Shown: piece by piece, positions 1 through 8,312 of the stretch
How the letters are laid out: each line of letters opens with the position of its first letter
Numbering within the stretch: the stretch's first letter is position 1
Origin: Leucobacter chromiireducens
GTDB taxonomy: Bacteria > Actinomycetota > Actinomycetes > Actinomycetales > Microbacteriaceae
Reading direction: 5' to 3'
Assembly: GCF_003917135.1 (NCBI RefSeq)
Contig: NZ_RPDI01000005.1
Coordinates: forward strand, 86,993-150,992
DNA: 64,000 bases
Program-made: the position numbers and the translations under genes
Notes under the pieces: model-generated
What the model was told of the DNA's origin: nothing
Databases searched by the model: none
What the model saw: the letters and a program-made list of their open reading frames with translations, nothing else

Positions 1-712
1 CGCAGACTGGCATCTCGCCTTCGCCGGGCTGAGCGTCGCGATGGCCATGCTCGCGGTGGTGGTGCGCGTCGTGCTCCCGCCGGTGCCGGCCGCACGCACG
101 AGCAGCCTGGCCGCGCTGGGCCACACCTTCACGCGCCCCGGCATCGCGCTCGGCCTCATGGGGCACACGCTCGTGGTGTTCGGTCACTTCCTCGCGTACA
201 CCTACGTGCGGCTGGCGCTCGAGCGCGTCACGGTCGGGCCGGATGCCGTCCCCGTTGACGCGGGCACGATCGTCGTCCTGCTCGCGCTGTTCGGCGCTGG
301 CGGGCTGATCGGCAATGTGCTCGTCGGACTGATCGTTGATCGCTCGTTCGCCGCGCTGTCCGTGCTCGTGCCGCTCGCGATCGCTGCCGCCGTACTCACC
401 ACGCTGACGCTTCCGCACGTGCTCTGGCTCGTCGGGGCCGCAGTCTTTGTCTGGGGCTTCTGCTTCGCGTCGTGGCTCATCGTCGTGAACACGTGGGTGG
501 GCCACCGGCTGCCCGACCGGCTGGAGGCTGGCGGCACCCTCGTGGTGATGGGGTTTCAGGCGGCCATCACGCTGGCGGCCGGCCTCGGCGGCGTACTCAT
601 CGACGCGCTCGGCATCGCCTCAGGTTACGGGATCGGAGCCGCGCTCCTCATTGTCGGCGCGGTGCTCTTCGGGGTGTCCCACCGCCAGCGCGAGGGCACC
701 ACGCCGGTGTGA
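1..712 (+). CDS. MFS transporter, C-terminal part (cut by left edge)
   Basis: The reading frame is open from base 2, so the gene starts outside the window; about 236 residues remain. They form about six hydrophobic segments separated by short loops, the usual C-terminal half of a major facilitator superfamily permease. A basic-acidic loop after GNVLVGLIVDRS resembles the second-half copy of MFS motif A. The segment ends in a hydrophilic tail, HRQREGTTPV. The substrate cannot be told; drug or arabinose efflux families look similar. The last 88 bases overlap the end of the AraC-type gene on the other strand (convergent). Confidence 0.8.
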   Translation, partial: ADWHLAFAGLSVAMAMLAVVVRVVLPPVPAARTSSLAALGHTFTRPGIALGLMGHTLVVFGHFLAYTYVRLALERVTVGPDAVPVDAGTIVVLLALFGAGGLIGNVLVGLIVDRSFAALSVLVPLAIAAAVLTTLTLPHVLWLVGAAVFVWGFCFASWLIVVNTWVGHRLPDRLEAGGTLVVMGFQAAITLAAGLGGVLIDALGIASGYGIGAALLIVGAVLFGVSHRQREGTTPV

Positions 713-1572
713 CGCCGGAAGGCGCGGCTGAACCCCTCGTCGGAGCCGTACCCCAGTTCGCGGGACACCTGCGACACCGGGGTGCCGGTCGCGAGCCGGC
801 GCTTCGCGTCCTCCATGCGAATGCGCGCGAGGTACTGGCCGGGCGTCGCCCCGAGCGAATCCCGGAACCGGCGTGCAAACACCGACCGTGACATCGCGCC
901 GAGCGCGGCAAGCGATTCCAGGGACCAGTCGCGGCCCGGCTCGTGATGGATCGCGGAGATCACCCGATCGAGCTGCGGATCGGACGCTCGCGCGGTCCAG
1001 CCGCGTGGCGCGCAGCCCGCGCCGTACCAGGAGCGCAGCACGGCGAGCAGCACCGTGCGGGCCATGAGCCGGCACACCACGCTGCTGCCGGCCGCGGGCG
1101 GGGATGCGTCGCCGCCGCGTCGCGTGGCCTCGACGATGCCCATGTTGCTGGCGAGCGCCGCACCCGCCGGATCCAACGCGGGGAAGCCGAGCAGAGTGAG
1201 CGGTTCGGGGAGCAGCTCGTGCAGGCGCTGCGCGGTCTCGCTGAGGTCGAGCGTCACGATCAGCACGGTGGTGTCGCACGCCGCCTCAAACGAGTGCGCC
1301 GCCCGGCCGAGCGTCACGACCGCGGAGCCAGCTTCGAACCCGGCAGCCGGCGCGCCCGGTACCGTGGTGACGCGCCCGTGCTCGCGGGCGACCGTGCACG
1401 ACGGCGCGGCCGCGCCGCGCAGCTCCCCAGCGAGCACGTAGATAAGCGTGGTCACCCCGGCGATGGCGCGCACGCGCTGGTGGGCGGCGAGTTCCCGCCG
1501 CTCGGTGCGACGCACGGTGAGGTCGACGTCTTCGAGCAGGCGATCGAATGCTGTGGTCTCTGGCTCGGTCAC
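625..1572 (-). CDS. AraC-family transcriptional regulator
   Basis: 315-residue predicted DNA-binding regulator. The first 200 residues form a cupin-like effector domain, and the last 100 hold the two helix-turn-helix motifs of the AraC family (first around WSLESLAALGAMSRSVFARR, second around VSQVSRELGYGSDEGFSRAF), ending in the typical SRAFRRHTGVVPSRWR stretch. The layout matches the AraC_binding_2/Cupin_6 type that often controls neighbouring MFS or oxidoreductase genes. The start is GTG at 1572. Its 3' end overlaps the MFS gene by 88 bases, so the two mRNAs are complementary there. The target is unknown; the convergent MFS gene is the natural candidate. Confidence 0.85.
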   Translation of the reverse strand: MTEPETTAFDRLLEDVDLTVRRTERRELAAHQRVRAIAGVTTLIYVLAGELRGAAAPSCTVAREHGRVTTVPGAPAAGFEAGSAVVTLGRAAHSFEAACDTTVLIVTLDLSETAQRLHELLPEPLTLLGFPALDPAGAALASNMGIVEATRRGGDASPPAAGSSVVCRLMARTVLLAVLRSWYGAGCAPRGWTARASDPQLDRVISAIHHEPGRDWSLESLAALGAMSRSVFARRFRDSLGATPGQYLARIRMEDAKRRLATGTPVSQVSRELGYGSDEGFSRAFRRHTGVVPSRWRWDTPKSTAPTMRSAAPIP

Positions 1573-1690
1573 CCTTCGTACAACGGGAGGGCGCCGCGCG
1601 CTATTCCGCGCGGCACGCCACTCCTGAATTGCGGCGACTCTGCGCCAGTATCCACTGCGGATTGGGGATCAAACTCACACAAAATGAGGC

Positions 1691-2158
1691 TTAGCCACGG
1701 GGGCCGGGCACGCGCGCCGCGAACTCCGTCATGCCGTCGCTCAGGCCGCGGTTCTCCCAGCCGAGCGCGGTGAAGAAGGCGTGCGCCTCGGGATTGTCCA
1801 GATCGACGTAGGACACCCACTCGCCGCCGCCTGGGTGCTCCGGCCAGGCGAGCGCTGCGGCGAGCGCGCGGCGCCCGATCCCCTGGCCGCGGCGCGCGGG
1901 GTCAACCGCGAGATCCGAGACGGTGTGCGCGTGCGCGTCGTCCCCCCAGACGCAGCCGACGAGCGCGAGCGGCCCCGCGAGATCCCCAGCGTCGCTCACC
2001 ACGAGTTCCACCCCCGTCTCGTCGGCGAGCACGTGCGCGAGCCAGTCCTCGTCGAGCGGCCCGAGCTCGGCGTTCAGCTTGGGATCGGTGAACCACTCCT
2101 GGATCCACTCCCAGTCGGCCGCACGCATGCGCCGAACGCGCAGGAGTTCCCCGCTCAC
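1691..2158 (-). CDS. GNAT-family N-acetyltransferase
   Basis: 155 residues. The acetyl-CoA binding motif of GCN5-related acetyltransferases is visible as RRGQGIGRRAL, followed by the C-terminal NPEAHAFFTALGWENRG strand typical of the fold. The acceptor substrate is not predictable. The GTG start at 2158 overlaps the stop of the upstream CsoR-like gene by 4 bases (GTGA), so it is very likely co-transcribed and translationally coupled to that regulator. That would place it under the same sulfur-responsive operators. Confidence 0.85.
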   Translation of the reverse strand: MSGELLRVRRMRAADWEWIQEWFTDPKLNAELGPLDEDWLAHVLADETGVELVVSDAGDLAGPLALVGCVWGDDAHAHTVSDLAVDPARRGQGIGRRALAAALAWPEHPGGGEWVSYVDLDNPEAHAFFTALGWENRGLSDGMTEFAARVPGPRG

Positions 2159-2463
2159 GCGAGCGAGAGGAAGAGCTTCTCGAGCTCCTCCGGGTCGGCG
2201 GCGCCCGGGGCGTCGGGATCCTCCAGGCAGTCGCGCAGCGCGCTCGAGATGACCAGGAAGCCCGCGCGATCCAGAGCCTTCGACACCGCGGAGAGCTGCT
2301 GCACGACGTCGCGGCAGTGCGCGTCCTGTTCGACGGCATCGATCACGGCCGCGAGCTGGCCGTGCGCGCGGCGCAGCCGGTTCACGACCTTGCGCTTGGA
2401 CTCGGGATCGTGTGCGACGGCGACGCCCCCCGCCGCCGTGGTCTCTGCGCGCTGCTCAGCCAT
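2155..2463 (-). CDS. CsoR/FrmR (DUF156) repressor, CstR-like persulfide sensor
   Basis: 102-residue all-helical repressor of the DUF156 family. Cys50 and Cys79 keep the 29-residue spacing of the two sensing cysteines of the family. The position four residues before Cys79, where copper-sensing CsoR proteins have a His ligand, is Ala75. Loss of that His is a mark of CstR-type repressors, which sense per- and polysulfides by forming Cys-Cys sulfide bridges. The divergent operon encodes a persulfide dioxygenase-rhodanese, which supports sulfide sensing over copper. Start: ATG at 2461-2463 with an AGAGGGG ribosome binding site. Upstream in-frame codons to 2823 would run through the operators and are not used. 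The gene probably represses itself. Confidence 0.88.
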   Translation of the reverse strand: MAEQRAETTAAGGVAVAHDPESKRKVVNRLRRAHGQLAAVIDAVEQDAHCRDVVQQLSAVSKALDRAGFLVISSALRDCLEDPDAPGAADPEELEKLFLSLA

Positions 2464-2488
2464 GTTCCGGCCCCTCTCATCAGTCAGG

Positions 2489-2519
2489 TTGACATCAACT
2501 ATACCCCCGGGGGTATCAT
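2489..2519 (+). promoter_or_regulatory. Promoter of the persulfide operon
   Basis: A consensus -35 TTGACA lies at 2489-2494, with TATCAT at 2514-2519 as a possible -10 (19-base spacer). The -10 region overlaps the first CstR-like operator, so repressor binding would block RNA polymerase. On the minus strand TATAGT (2503 to 2498) is a possible -10 for the repressor gene itself, sharing the same operator. Confidence 0.55.
2501..2516. promoter_or_regulatory. CstR/CsoR-like operator 1
   Basis: Perfect 16-bp palindrome ATACCCCCGGGGGTAT. G/C-tract palindromes with TA flanks are the known target type of DUF156 repressors. It lies between the divergent repressor and persulfide operons. Confidence 0.8.
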
Positions 2520-2536
2520 TGCGACCACCCCCGAAA

Positions 2537-2552
2537 ATACCCCCGGGGGTAT
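2537..2552. promoter_or_regulatory. CstR/CsoR-like operator 2
   Basis: Second exact copy of the 16-bp palindrome, 36 bp centre to centre from the first and 26 bases before the ATG of the small Cys-rich protein. It probably lies downstream of the transcription start. Confidence 0.8.
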
Positions 2553-2577
2553 CCACGACGAGATTGGAAGTCAGCCC

Positions 2578-2763
2578 ATGTGCCGTCCCACCACCTGTTC
2601 CACCTGCCAGCGCACCACCTGGGCCGGCTGCGGCCAGCACGTCGCCGCGGTCAAAGCGAGCGTGCCGCGCGGCGAGTGGTGCGACGGCACGCACTCCCCC
2701 GCAGAGATCGCGCAGGCCAAGGCCGAACGTCCCGGCTTCCTCGGCCGACTGCTCGGCCGCTAA
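2578..2763 (+). CDS. Small cysteine-rich protein (61 aa), putative metal/thiol protein
   Basis: 61 residues with five cysteines (Cys2, Cys7, Cys10, Cys18 and Cys35), including a CSTC knuckle and the stretch TTWAGCGQH, then a basic C-terminus. Small proteins of this look (CxxC plus WAGCGxH) are conserved in actinobacteria without an assigned function. A zinc- or sulfur-binding role is inference. The ATG has a GGAAG ribosome binding site seven bases upstream. The gene directly follows the two operators and precedes the persulfide dioxygenase by 43 bases, so it is the first gene of the sulfide-responsive operon. It could carry persulfides or simply bind zinc. Confidence 0.72.
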   Translation: MCRPTTCSTCQRTTWAGCGQHVAAVKASVPRGEWCDGTHSPAEIAQAKAERPGFLGRLLGR

Positions 2764-2806
2764 GCCGCACACCCCACCGCATCGAGAACCCAGGAAGAGG
2801 CCACCC

Positions 2807-4231
2807 ATGCTGCTGGAACGCATGTACGACGACGACCTCGCGCAGGCGAGCTACCTGATCGGCTGCCAGGCCACGGGCGAGGCACTGCTCGTTGATCCAC
2901 GCCGCGACACCGCGGAGGCACTCGCGCTCGCCGCAGCGCACGGCATGCGCATCACCGCGGTCGCCGAGACACACATCCACGCCGACTACCTCTCCGGCAC
3001 CCGCGAGATCGCTGCGCGCACCGGCGCGCAGATGTATGTCTCCGCGGAGGGCGGGCCCGACTGGCAGTACGGCGCCGAGTTCGCCGGGGCGGTGCGGCTC
3101 CACGGCGGCGATGAGATCCGGATCGGCAACCTCACCGTCACCGCGCTGCACACGCCGGGCCACACCCCCGAGCACCTCGCGTACCTCGTGACCGACGGCG
3201 CACAGGCCTCCGAGCCCGGCTTCCTGCTGAGCGGCGACTTCGTGTTTGTCGGCGACGTGGGGCGCCCCGATCTGCTCGACGAGGTGGAGGCGACCACCGA
3301 CTCCAGATTCGCGGGCGCGCGCGATCTCTTCGCGAGCCTGCGTGACCGCTTCCTCACACTCCCCGACTACGTGCAGGTACTGCCGGGCCACGGCTCGGGA
3401 TCGGCGTGCGGCAAGGCGCTCGGCGCCGTGCCGAGCACCTCGGTGGGGTACGAGCGACGCTTCGCCTGGTGGGCACCGTTCCTCGCGGCGAACGACGAGG
3501 AGGGCTTCGTCGCGGAACTCCTGTCCGGCCAGCCCGACGCGCACGCCTACTTCGCTCGCATGAAGCGCGAGAACCGGCTTGGGCCGGCGCTGCTCGACGA
3601 CGCGGCGCTCGACGAGTCCGGCGAGCTCACCGAGCTCACCTCCGCTGCGCTGCGCGAGGAACTCGCCGCGGACCGCGCGATCCTGATCGATACGAGGGAC
3701 GCCTCGCTCGTGCGCGCCGGCACGGTGCCCGGTAGCCTGAACATCCCCGGCCCCGCGAAGGCGGCAAGCTACGGCGCGTGGGCCCTCGATCCCGATCGGG
3801 AGACGCGGCCGCTCGTGGTGCTCGCGGCGAGCGCCACCGAGGCGACGGAGTTCCGCGCACACGCCGTGCGCGTTGGCATCGACACGGTGGCGGGGTTCGT
3901 GCGTTCGCTCGATGGACTGCCGCTCGCGCCGGTGCCGAGCGTGACGCCGGCGGAGCTCGCCGACTTCCCGCACGTCCAGCTCCTCGATGTGCGCGGCCGC
4001 GCTGAGTACGCCGATGGCCACATCCCCGGCGCGGTGCAGCTGTCGGCCGGTCGCGCGCTCTGGAACCTCGACGGGTTGGCTGCCGGAGGCACCATCGTGG
4101 CGCACTGCCGCAGCGGCGTGCGGGTCAGCGTGATCGCGAGCGCACTGCGCCGCGAGGGCTTCGACGTGGTCGAGCTCGCGGGCAGCTATCTCGGCTGGCT
4201 GGCGCACGAGGAGTCAGCACAGCCGAGATAG
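2807..4231 (+). CDS. Persulfide dioxygenase-rhodanese fusion (CstB-like)
   Basis: 474 residues in three parts. Residues 1-245 are a metallo-beta-lactamase-fold persulfide dioxygenase with the iron-site motifs THIHADY (His56, His58, Asp60), HTPGH (His115), Asp144 in GDFVFVGD and the LPGHGSGSACGK signature. Residues about 275-360 are a rhodanese-like domain with no catalytic Cys. Residues about 370-470 are a true rhodanese with Cys434 in HCRSGVR. This matches CstB, which oxidises persulfides to sulfite and makes thiosulfate. The last His of the classical HxHxDH motif is Tyr61, which fits a mononuclear iron centre. Start: ATG at 2807 with AGGAAG upstream. It would act in the cytosol to clear sulfide stress. 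Confidence 0.9.
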   Translation: MLLERMYDDDLAQASYLIGCQATGEALLVDPRRDTAEALALAAAHGMRITAVAETHIHADYLSGTREIAARTGAQMYVSAEGGPDWQYGAEFAGAVRLHGGDEIRIGNLTVTALHTPGHTPEHLAYLVTDGAQASEPGFLLSGDFVFVGDVGRPDLLDEVEATTDSRFAGARDLFASLRDRFLTLPDYVQVLPGHGSGSACGKALGAVPSTSVGYERRFAWWAPFLAANDEEGFVAELLSGQPDAHAYFARMKRENRLGPALLDDAALDESGELTELTSAALREELAADRAILIDTRDASLVRAGTVPGSLNIPGPAKAASYGAWALDPDRETRPLVVLAASATEATEFRAHAVRVGIDTVAGFVRSLDGLPLAPVPSVTPAELADFPHVQLLDVRGRAEYADGHIPGAVQLSAGRALWNLDGLAAGGTIVAHCRSGVRVSVIASALRREGFDVVELAGSYLGWLAHEESAQPR

Positions 4232-4247
4232 TCCCGGCAGGGGGCCG

Positions 4248-5279
4248 CTACTCCCCCGCGAGTTCCTCGAGCGCGCGCTTCGCCCCCGCGTTCAGCGGCA
4301 CCGGATCGGTATCGAGCGCGCGCTCGGCGTCGAGCTCCGTCGCCGACGAGTGCACCTTCGCGAGTGCGTCAATGTTGCTCCACACGGTGCGGTCGATCGC
4401 GCATGCGGTCTCGTCGTCGAAGTCGTCGCGGACGAGCAGCATGTTGGCCACGACAATCGTCGGCACGTCGGCGGCAAGCCCGTATGTCTCCGCGGCGATG
4501 GTGCCGGCGGTGTACGCGGGGTTGAGGTCCGCCATCTTCGGCAGCGCGGGAGTGATGTCGATGAACTCGACGGTGTCGGCGTTCGCAGTGAACAGCTCGG
4601 TGAGGTTCGGGGTGGGCAGGCCACCCGACCAGAACACCGCGTCGAGGCTTCCATTGACGAGCCCGTCAATACTCGTTGAGAGGTCGAGGCGCTGGGAGTT
4701 GACGTCGACAGTGGGGTCGAGCCCAGCGCTCTCGAGGAGGCGAAGGGCGATCACCTCGGTGCCCGACTTGGGCGAACCGGTCGACACGGTCTTCCCGCGC
4801 ATGTCCTCGAGCGAGCTGATCCCTGCCCCCTTGCGCACCACGACCTGGGTGTAGTTGGAGTGGATCACGCCGAGCGCCTCGATCGGCTGCGGGCCGTCGA
4901 AGACCCCACCACCGGTCGCAGCGTCGGCCGCGGTGTCGGCGAGCGAGAATGCGACGTCGTAGTCGCCGTTGACCAGCTGCTCGATATTCTGCACCGACGC
5001 GCCCGTCTCCGATGCCGTTGCGCGCAGCGGGGTCTCCGCGCTCAGCAGGTTCGTGATCGCGCCGCCGAGCACGTAGTACACCCCGGTGGAGTTGCCGGTG
5101 GCGACTTTCAGCTGCCCGGCTGGGGCCTCGCAGCTGCCCGCGGCCGCGCCGGCGCTGTCACTGCTGCTCCCTGCTTCGCCGCGGGGTTGCTGGCCGCCGC
5201 ACGCGGTGAGTGACGCTGCGGCCAGCGCGAGCCCCGCGATGCTGAGGGCGACGCGGGTGGATCGTGAGTGAGTGAACAT
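4248..5279 (-). CDS. TAXI-family TRAP transporter substrate-binding lipoprotein
   Basis: 343 residues. A lipoprotein signal peptide ends at Cys27 in SLTACGG, so the protein is anchored outside the membrane. The body carries TAXI-family features: ATGNSTGVYYVLGG near the start, ASETGASVQNIEQL, GSPKSGTEV, and DAVFWSGGLPTPN, a variant of the TAXI motif before the hinge. It captures a small acid or amino-acid-like ligand for the fused permease encoded 71 bases downstream on the map but upstream in transcription. The ATG at 5279 has a clear AAAGGAG site; the longer open frame to 5729 is a shadow of the permease gene. Known TAXI ligands include glutamate and related acids, but the ligand here is not predictable. 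Confidence 0.9.
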   Translation of the reverse strand: MFTHSRSTRVALSIAGLALAAASLTACGGQQPRGEAGSSSDSAGAAAGSCEAPAGQLKVATGNSTGVYYVLGGAITNLLSAETPLRATASETGASVQNIEQLVNGDYDVAFSLADTAADAATGGGVFDGPQPIEALGVIHSNYTQVVVRKGAGISSLEDMRGKTVSTGSPKSGTEVIALRLLESAGLDPTVDVNSQRLDLSTSIDGLVNGSLDAVFWSGGLPTPNLTELFTANADTVEFIDITPALPKMADLNPAYTAGTIAAETYGLAADVPTIVVANMLLVRDDFDDETACAIDRTVWSNIDALAKVHSSATELDAERALDTDPVPLNAGAKRALEELAGE

Positions 5280-5350
5280 GTGGTGCTCCTTTGATCGTGG
5301 GACAGGGGTCAGTCTGCGGTCTTCGGGTCCCGGGGCCCGGCGCTGCTGGA

Positions 5351-7534
5351 TCAGGCGAGCGATGCGGGGACGCGCTGCCTGCGCGGTGCTGGACTGCCAA
5401 TCGCGCTGTCCGGGTCGCGGCGCACCCTGGCGTAGTTGATCGCGGCGGCGATCGCCACGATGACGATGCCGGTGATGATCGACGGCGCCTCCAGGTAGAG
5501 GCAGAAGATCGCACCGATCACGAAGAGCACTCGCTCGGGCCAATAGGCCCGCCCGAACGCCCAGCCGCCGGTTGCCGCAGCGAGCGCGGCGACCGCGAAG
5601 AGCGAGACCGCGGTGACCCAGAGCGTGGTCCCCCACTCGCCGTTCAAGAGCAGGCTGCCGCCAGCCGGGGTGAGCACGAAGGCGAGCGGGGCGAGGAAAG
5701 CTGGCAGGGCGTACTTCATCGCCTGCCACATGGTTTTCATCGTGGCCCCGCCGGTGAGGGCCGCGGCGGCGACCGCCGCGAGCGCGGTGGGGGGCGACAC
5801 CTCGGAGAGCACCGCGTAGTAGAAGATGAACATCGCAACCTCGGGGCGCTCAACGCCCAGGGAGATGAGTGCTGGCCCGATGATCACCCACGAGATGATG
5901 AACGAGGCCGTGACCGGCACCGCGAGCCCGAGGAGCGTGATCGCGACTGCAGCGAGGAGCGCGGTAACGATGAGAATGATCTGCGGGTTACTGCTCACGG
6001 CTTCCCCCGCCGCAACGAGCATCTGCGCAAAGGTGAGCCCGACACCAGTCTTCACGATGACGCTGGTGATGATTCCGGCGGCCGCGCACACCGCAACCAC
6101 GGGGATCGAGGCGCGCACACCATTCGCGAGGGCACCGTAGAGCGCGGCAGCATAGTCGGCAAGCGCGGCGGGCAGCGGCTTCGCTGTCGCGTCCTCGTCG
6201 AGCGGGTCACGGCGAGACACCACGCGCTCGATCAGGCCAAACAGCGCGGCAACGCCCGTCGCGTAGACGATCGCGCGAAACGGCGGGAGGCCGAGCGCGA
6301 GGAACACCACGATCACGGCGAGCGAGAGGAAGTGATAGCCGAATCGGGTGAAGAGGTCCCAGGAGCGGTGCTTCGAGGCCTCAACCGGACGGGTGGAGAA
6401 GCGGCGCGCATCGATCTCGACGGCGACGAAGATCCCCGCATAGTAGAGGATCGTCGGCACGATCGCCCAGATCATCACCTCAAGGTAGGAGACGCCGAGG
6501 TACTCAGCGATGATGAAGGCCGCGGCACCCAGCGTCGGCGGGGACAGGATCGCGCCGATGCCCGCCGCCGCGAGCATGCCGCCGGCGTTCTCACGCGGGT
6601 ACCCCGCCTTGCGCAGGATCGGCCAGGCGAGCGAGCCGAGCGTCACGGCGGTCGCCGTGCCGGACCCCGAGACGGTGCCGAGCAGGAAACCGCTCGTGAC
6701 GACCGTGCGCCCTGCCGCCGAGCGTGACTTGTGAAAGAGCGAGAAGGAGAAGTTCACGAAGAACCTGCCGGCGCCGGTGGCTGCGAGCACCTGGCCGTAG
6801 AAGATGAACAGCACGATGTAGGTTGCGGCGACGCTCAGCGGTGTGCCGAAGAAGCCGGACTGATCGTTGTAGAAGCCATTGATGATCTGGCTGAAGCTCA
6901 CCCCGCCGTGGCTGATCGACCAGTTCAGCGGCAGGTAGCCGCCGTAATAGGCGAAGAGGAAGAACACGACGCAGAAGATCGGGAGCACGAGCCCGGTCGT
7001 ACGCCTGGTCGCCTCCAGCACCAGCAGTGTGAGCAGCGCTCCCGCGATGATGTCGATGGTGGCGAGGGTGCCCTGCCGATCCAGGAACGCATCGAAGCCG
7101 CCCCCGCCGTCGCCGATCACGATGGGCAGGATCGGGTAGGTGCACACGATCGCCGCGATCACGGTGAGGGCGATGTCGAACCACCCGGGGACGTCGCGCT
7201 TGCCCGACGCGACGGTCGCTCGCGTCCGCCCGCGGTAGAGCAAGAACGTGAGCGGCAGCGTTGCGGAGAGGAACGCGATCAGCGAGAACTGAGTGCCCTG
7301 CCGCAGCGGAAAGAACACCTGATAGAGCACGAACCCTGCGACGAGAAAGCAGTACGCCATGACCACTCGCTCAAACGTCTGGGGAAGCTTGCGCGACGGC
7401 AACTCCTCGTCGTACTCGGTGATGATGTCCTCCGGCACCGGCACATTCGTGGTGGGCGGGGCATCGCGCAGGGCAATCGGCCCTGATTCGTCTGGGGCGG
7501 GGTCGCCCGTACGCACTACATCCTTGGAGTTCAT
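5351..7534 (-). CDS. TRAP transporter permease, fused DctQ-DctM (TAXI type)
   Basis: About 727 residues and highly hydrophobic, with roughly 16-18 membrane segments. The large DctM domain shows the family stretches GTVSGSGTATAVTLG and AGIGAILSPPTLGAAAF, and its second inverted repeat has YAVLSEVSPPTALAAVA. The small DctQ-like part is fused on, as is normal for TAXI transporters. It is a sodium- or proton-driven secondary importer that depends on the binding protein of the next gene. I use ATG 7534; a TTG seven codons upstream is possible. It diverges from the response-regulator gene 124 bases away, which suggests two-component control of this transporter. Confidence 0.9.
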   Translation of the reverse strand: MNSKDVVRTGDPAPDESGPIALRDAPPTTNVPVPEDIITEYDEELPSRKLPQTFERVVMAYCFLVAGFVLYQVFFPLRQGTQFSLIAFLSATLPLTFLLYRGRTRATVASGKRDVPGWFDIALTVIAAIVCTYPILPIVIGDGGGGFDAFLDRQGTLATIDIIAGALLTLLVLEATRRTTGLVLPIFCVVFFLFAYYGGYLPLNWSISHGGVSFSQIINGFYNDQSGFFGTPLSVAATYIVLFIFYGQVLAATGAGRFFVNFSFSLFHKSRSAAGRTVVTSGFLLGTVSGSGTATAVTLGSLAWPILRKAGYPRENAGGMLAAAGIGAILSPPTLGAAAFIIAEYLGVSYLEVMIWAIVPTILYYAGIFVAVEIDARRFSTRPVEASKHRSWDLFTRFGYHFLSLAVIVVFLALGLPPFRAIVYATGVAALFGLIERVVSRRDPLDEDATAKPLPAALADYAAALYGALANGVRASIPVVAVCAAAGIITSVIVKTGVGLTFAQMLVAAGEAVSSNPQIILIVTALLAAVAITLLGLAVPVTASFIISWVIIGPALISLGVERPEVAMFIFYYAVLSEVSPPTALAAVAAAALTGGATMKTMWQAMKYALPAFLAPLAFVLTPAGGSLLLNGEWGTTLWVTAVSLFAVAALAAATGGWAFGRAYWPERVLFVIGAIFCLYLEAPSIITGIVIVAIAAAINYARVRRDPDSAIGSPAPRRQRVPASLA

Positions 7535-7646
7535 ACCGGGCACGCTAACCCGCAATTGCGTTGCCGGGATGTGGCGCTGCGCAATCCTTACGCTCCCTTA
7601 ACGCTTCTCACCACTCAAGGAGAAGCGGGACTGGCTGCGCGTTGCC

Positions 7647-7652
7647 TACGCT
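7647..7652 (+). promoter_or_regulatory. -10 box, leaderless start of response regulator
   Basis: TACGCT followed by exactly six bases and the ATG at 7659. No ribosome binding site fits, so transcription probably starts on or next to the A of ATG. Confidence 0.5.
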
Positions 7653-7658
7653 GAGGGA

Positions 7659-8312
7659 ATGGACCTTCTCATCGTCGAGGACGACCGCTCGCTCGCCGCC
7701 GTGCTCGCCACCCAGCTGTCGCAGGGAGGCCACACGGTGACCCACGTGACCCGGGGCGATGACGCGCTCCGGAACTTCGGCGGTGCCGATCTCATACTGC
7801 TCGATCTCGGGCTCGAGGACGGCGACGGCTTCGAGGTGATCCGCCGTATGCGCCAGCTGGGCGAGACTCCGATCATCGTGGTGACCGCGCGCGGCGATGA
7901 GCGTTCGACCGTGCTCGGCCTGCGGCTCGGGGCCGACGACTACCTCGTGAAGCCCGTGCGACTGCGCGAGCTGTTCGCGCGCATCGACGTGGTCGCTCGG
8001 CGCCGCCAGTCCGTGCAGGCGCGCGACGAGGTGATCGCGGGCGAACTCCAGATCGGCATCGCCGCGCGGCGCGTGACCGCGCACGGCAGGGACATCCAGT
8101 TGACGCGCACTGAGTTCGAGCTCCTCGCCCTGCTCGCCCAGCATCTCGGCACAGCGGTGAGCCGAGAGCATATTGTTGACGCGGTCTGGGGTGCGGCGTT
8201 TGCGACAAGATCTCGTGCGTTCGATGTCCACCTCGCGGCGCTCAGGCACAAGATCGCCGAGGCAGCAACCATTACCACGATCCGCGGGTACGGCTACCGC
8301 TTGGAGGCGTAG
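7659..8312 (+). CDS. OmpR/PhoB-type response regulator
   Basis: 217 residues. The receiver domain (1-115) has acidic pocket residues Glu7 and Asp8, phosphoacceptor Asp49 in LLDLGLEDGDG and the conserved Lys of YLVKP. A winged-helix DNA-binding domain (about 125-217) ends in the typical IRGYGYRLEA. It is coupled to the kinase gene: its TAG stop and the kinase GTG share one base. It probably controls the divergent TAXI-TRAP genes and perhaps its own operon. Confidence 0.93.
   Translation: MDLLIVEDDRSLAAVLATQLSQGGHTVTHVTRGDDALRNFGGADLILLDLGLEDGDGFEVIRRMRQLGETPIIVVTARGDERSTVLGLRLGADDYLVKPVRLRELFARIDVVARRRQSVQARDEVIAGELQIGIAARRVTAHGRDIQLTRTEFELLALLAQHLGTAVSREHIVDAVWGAAFATRSRAFDVHLAALRHKIAEAATITTIRGYGYRLEA

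Noticed and set aside
2464..2823. Upstream extension of the CstR-like protein to 222 residues
   Set aside because: It would translate both operators and the antisense of two plus-strand genes; the 102-residue form has a ribosome binding site and normal family length.
4248..5729. Longer 493-residue form of the TAXI binding protein
   Set aside because: The extra 150 residues overlap the permease gene in another frame and would bury the lipoprotein signal peptide.
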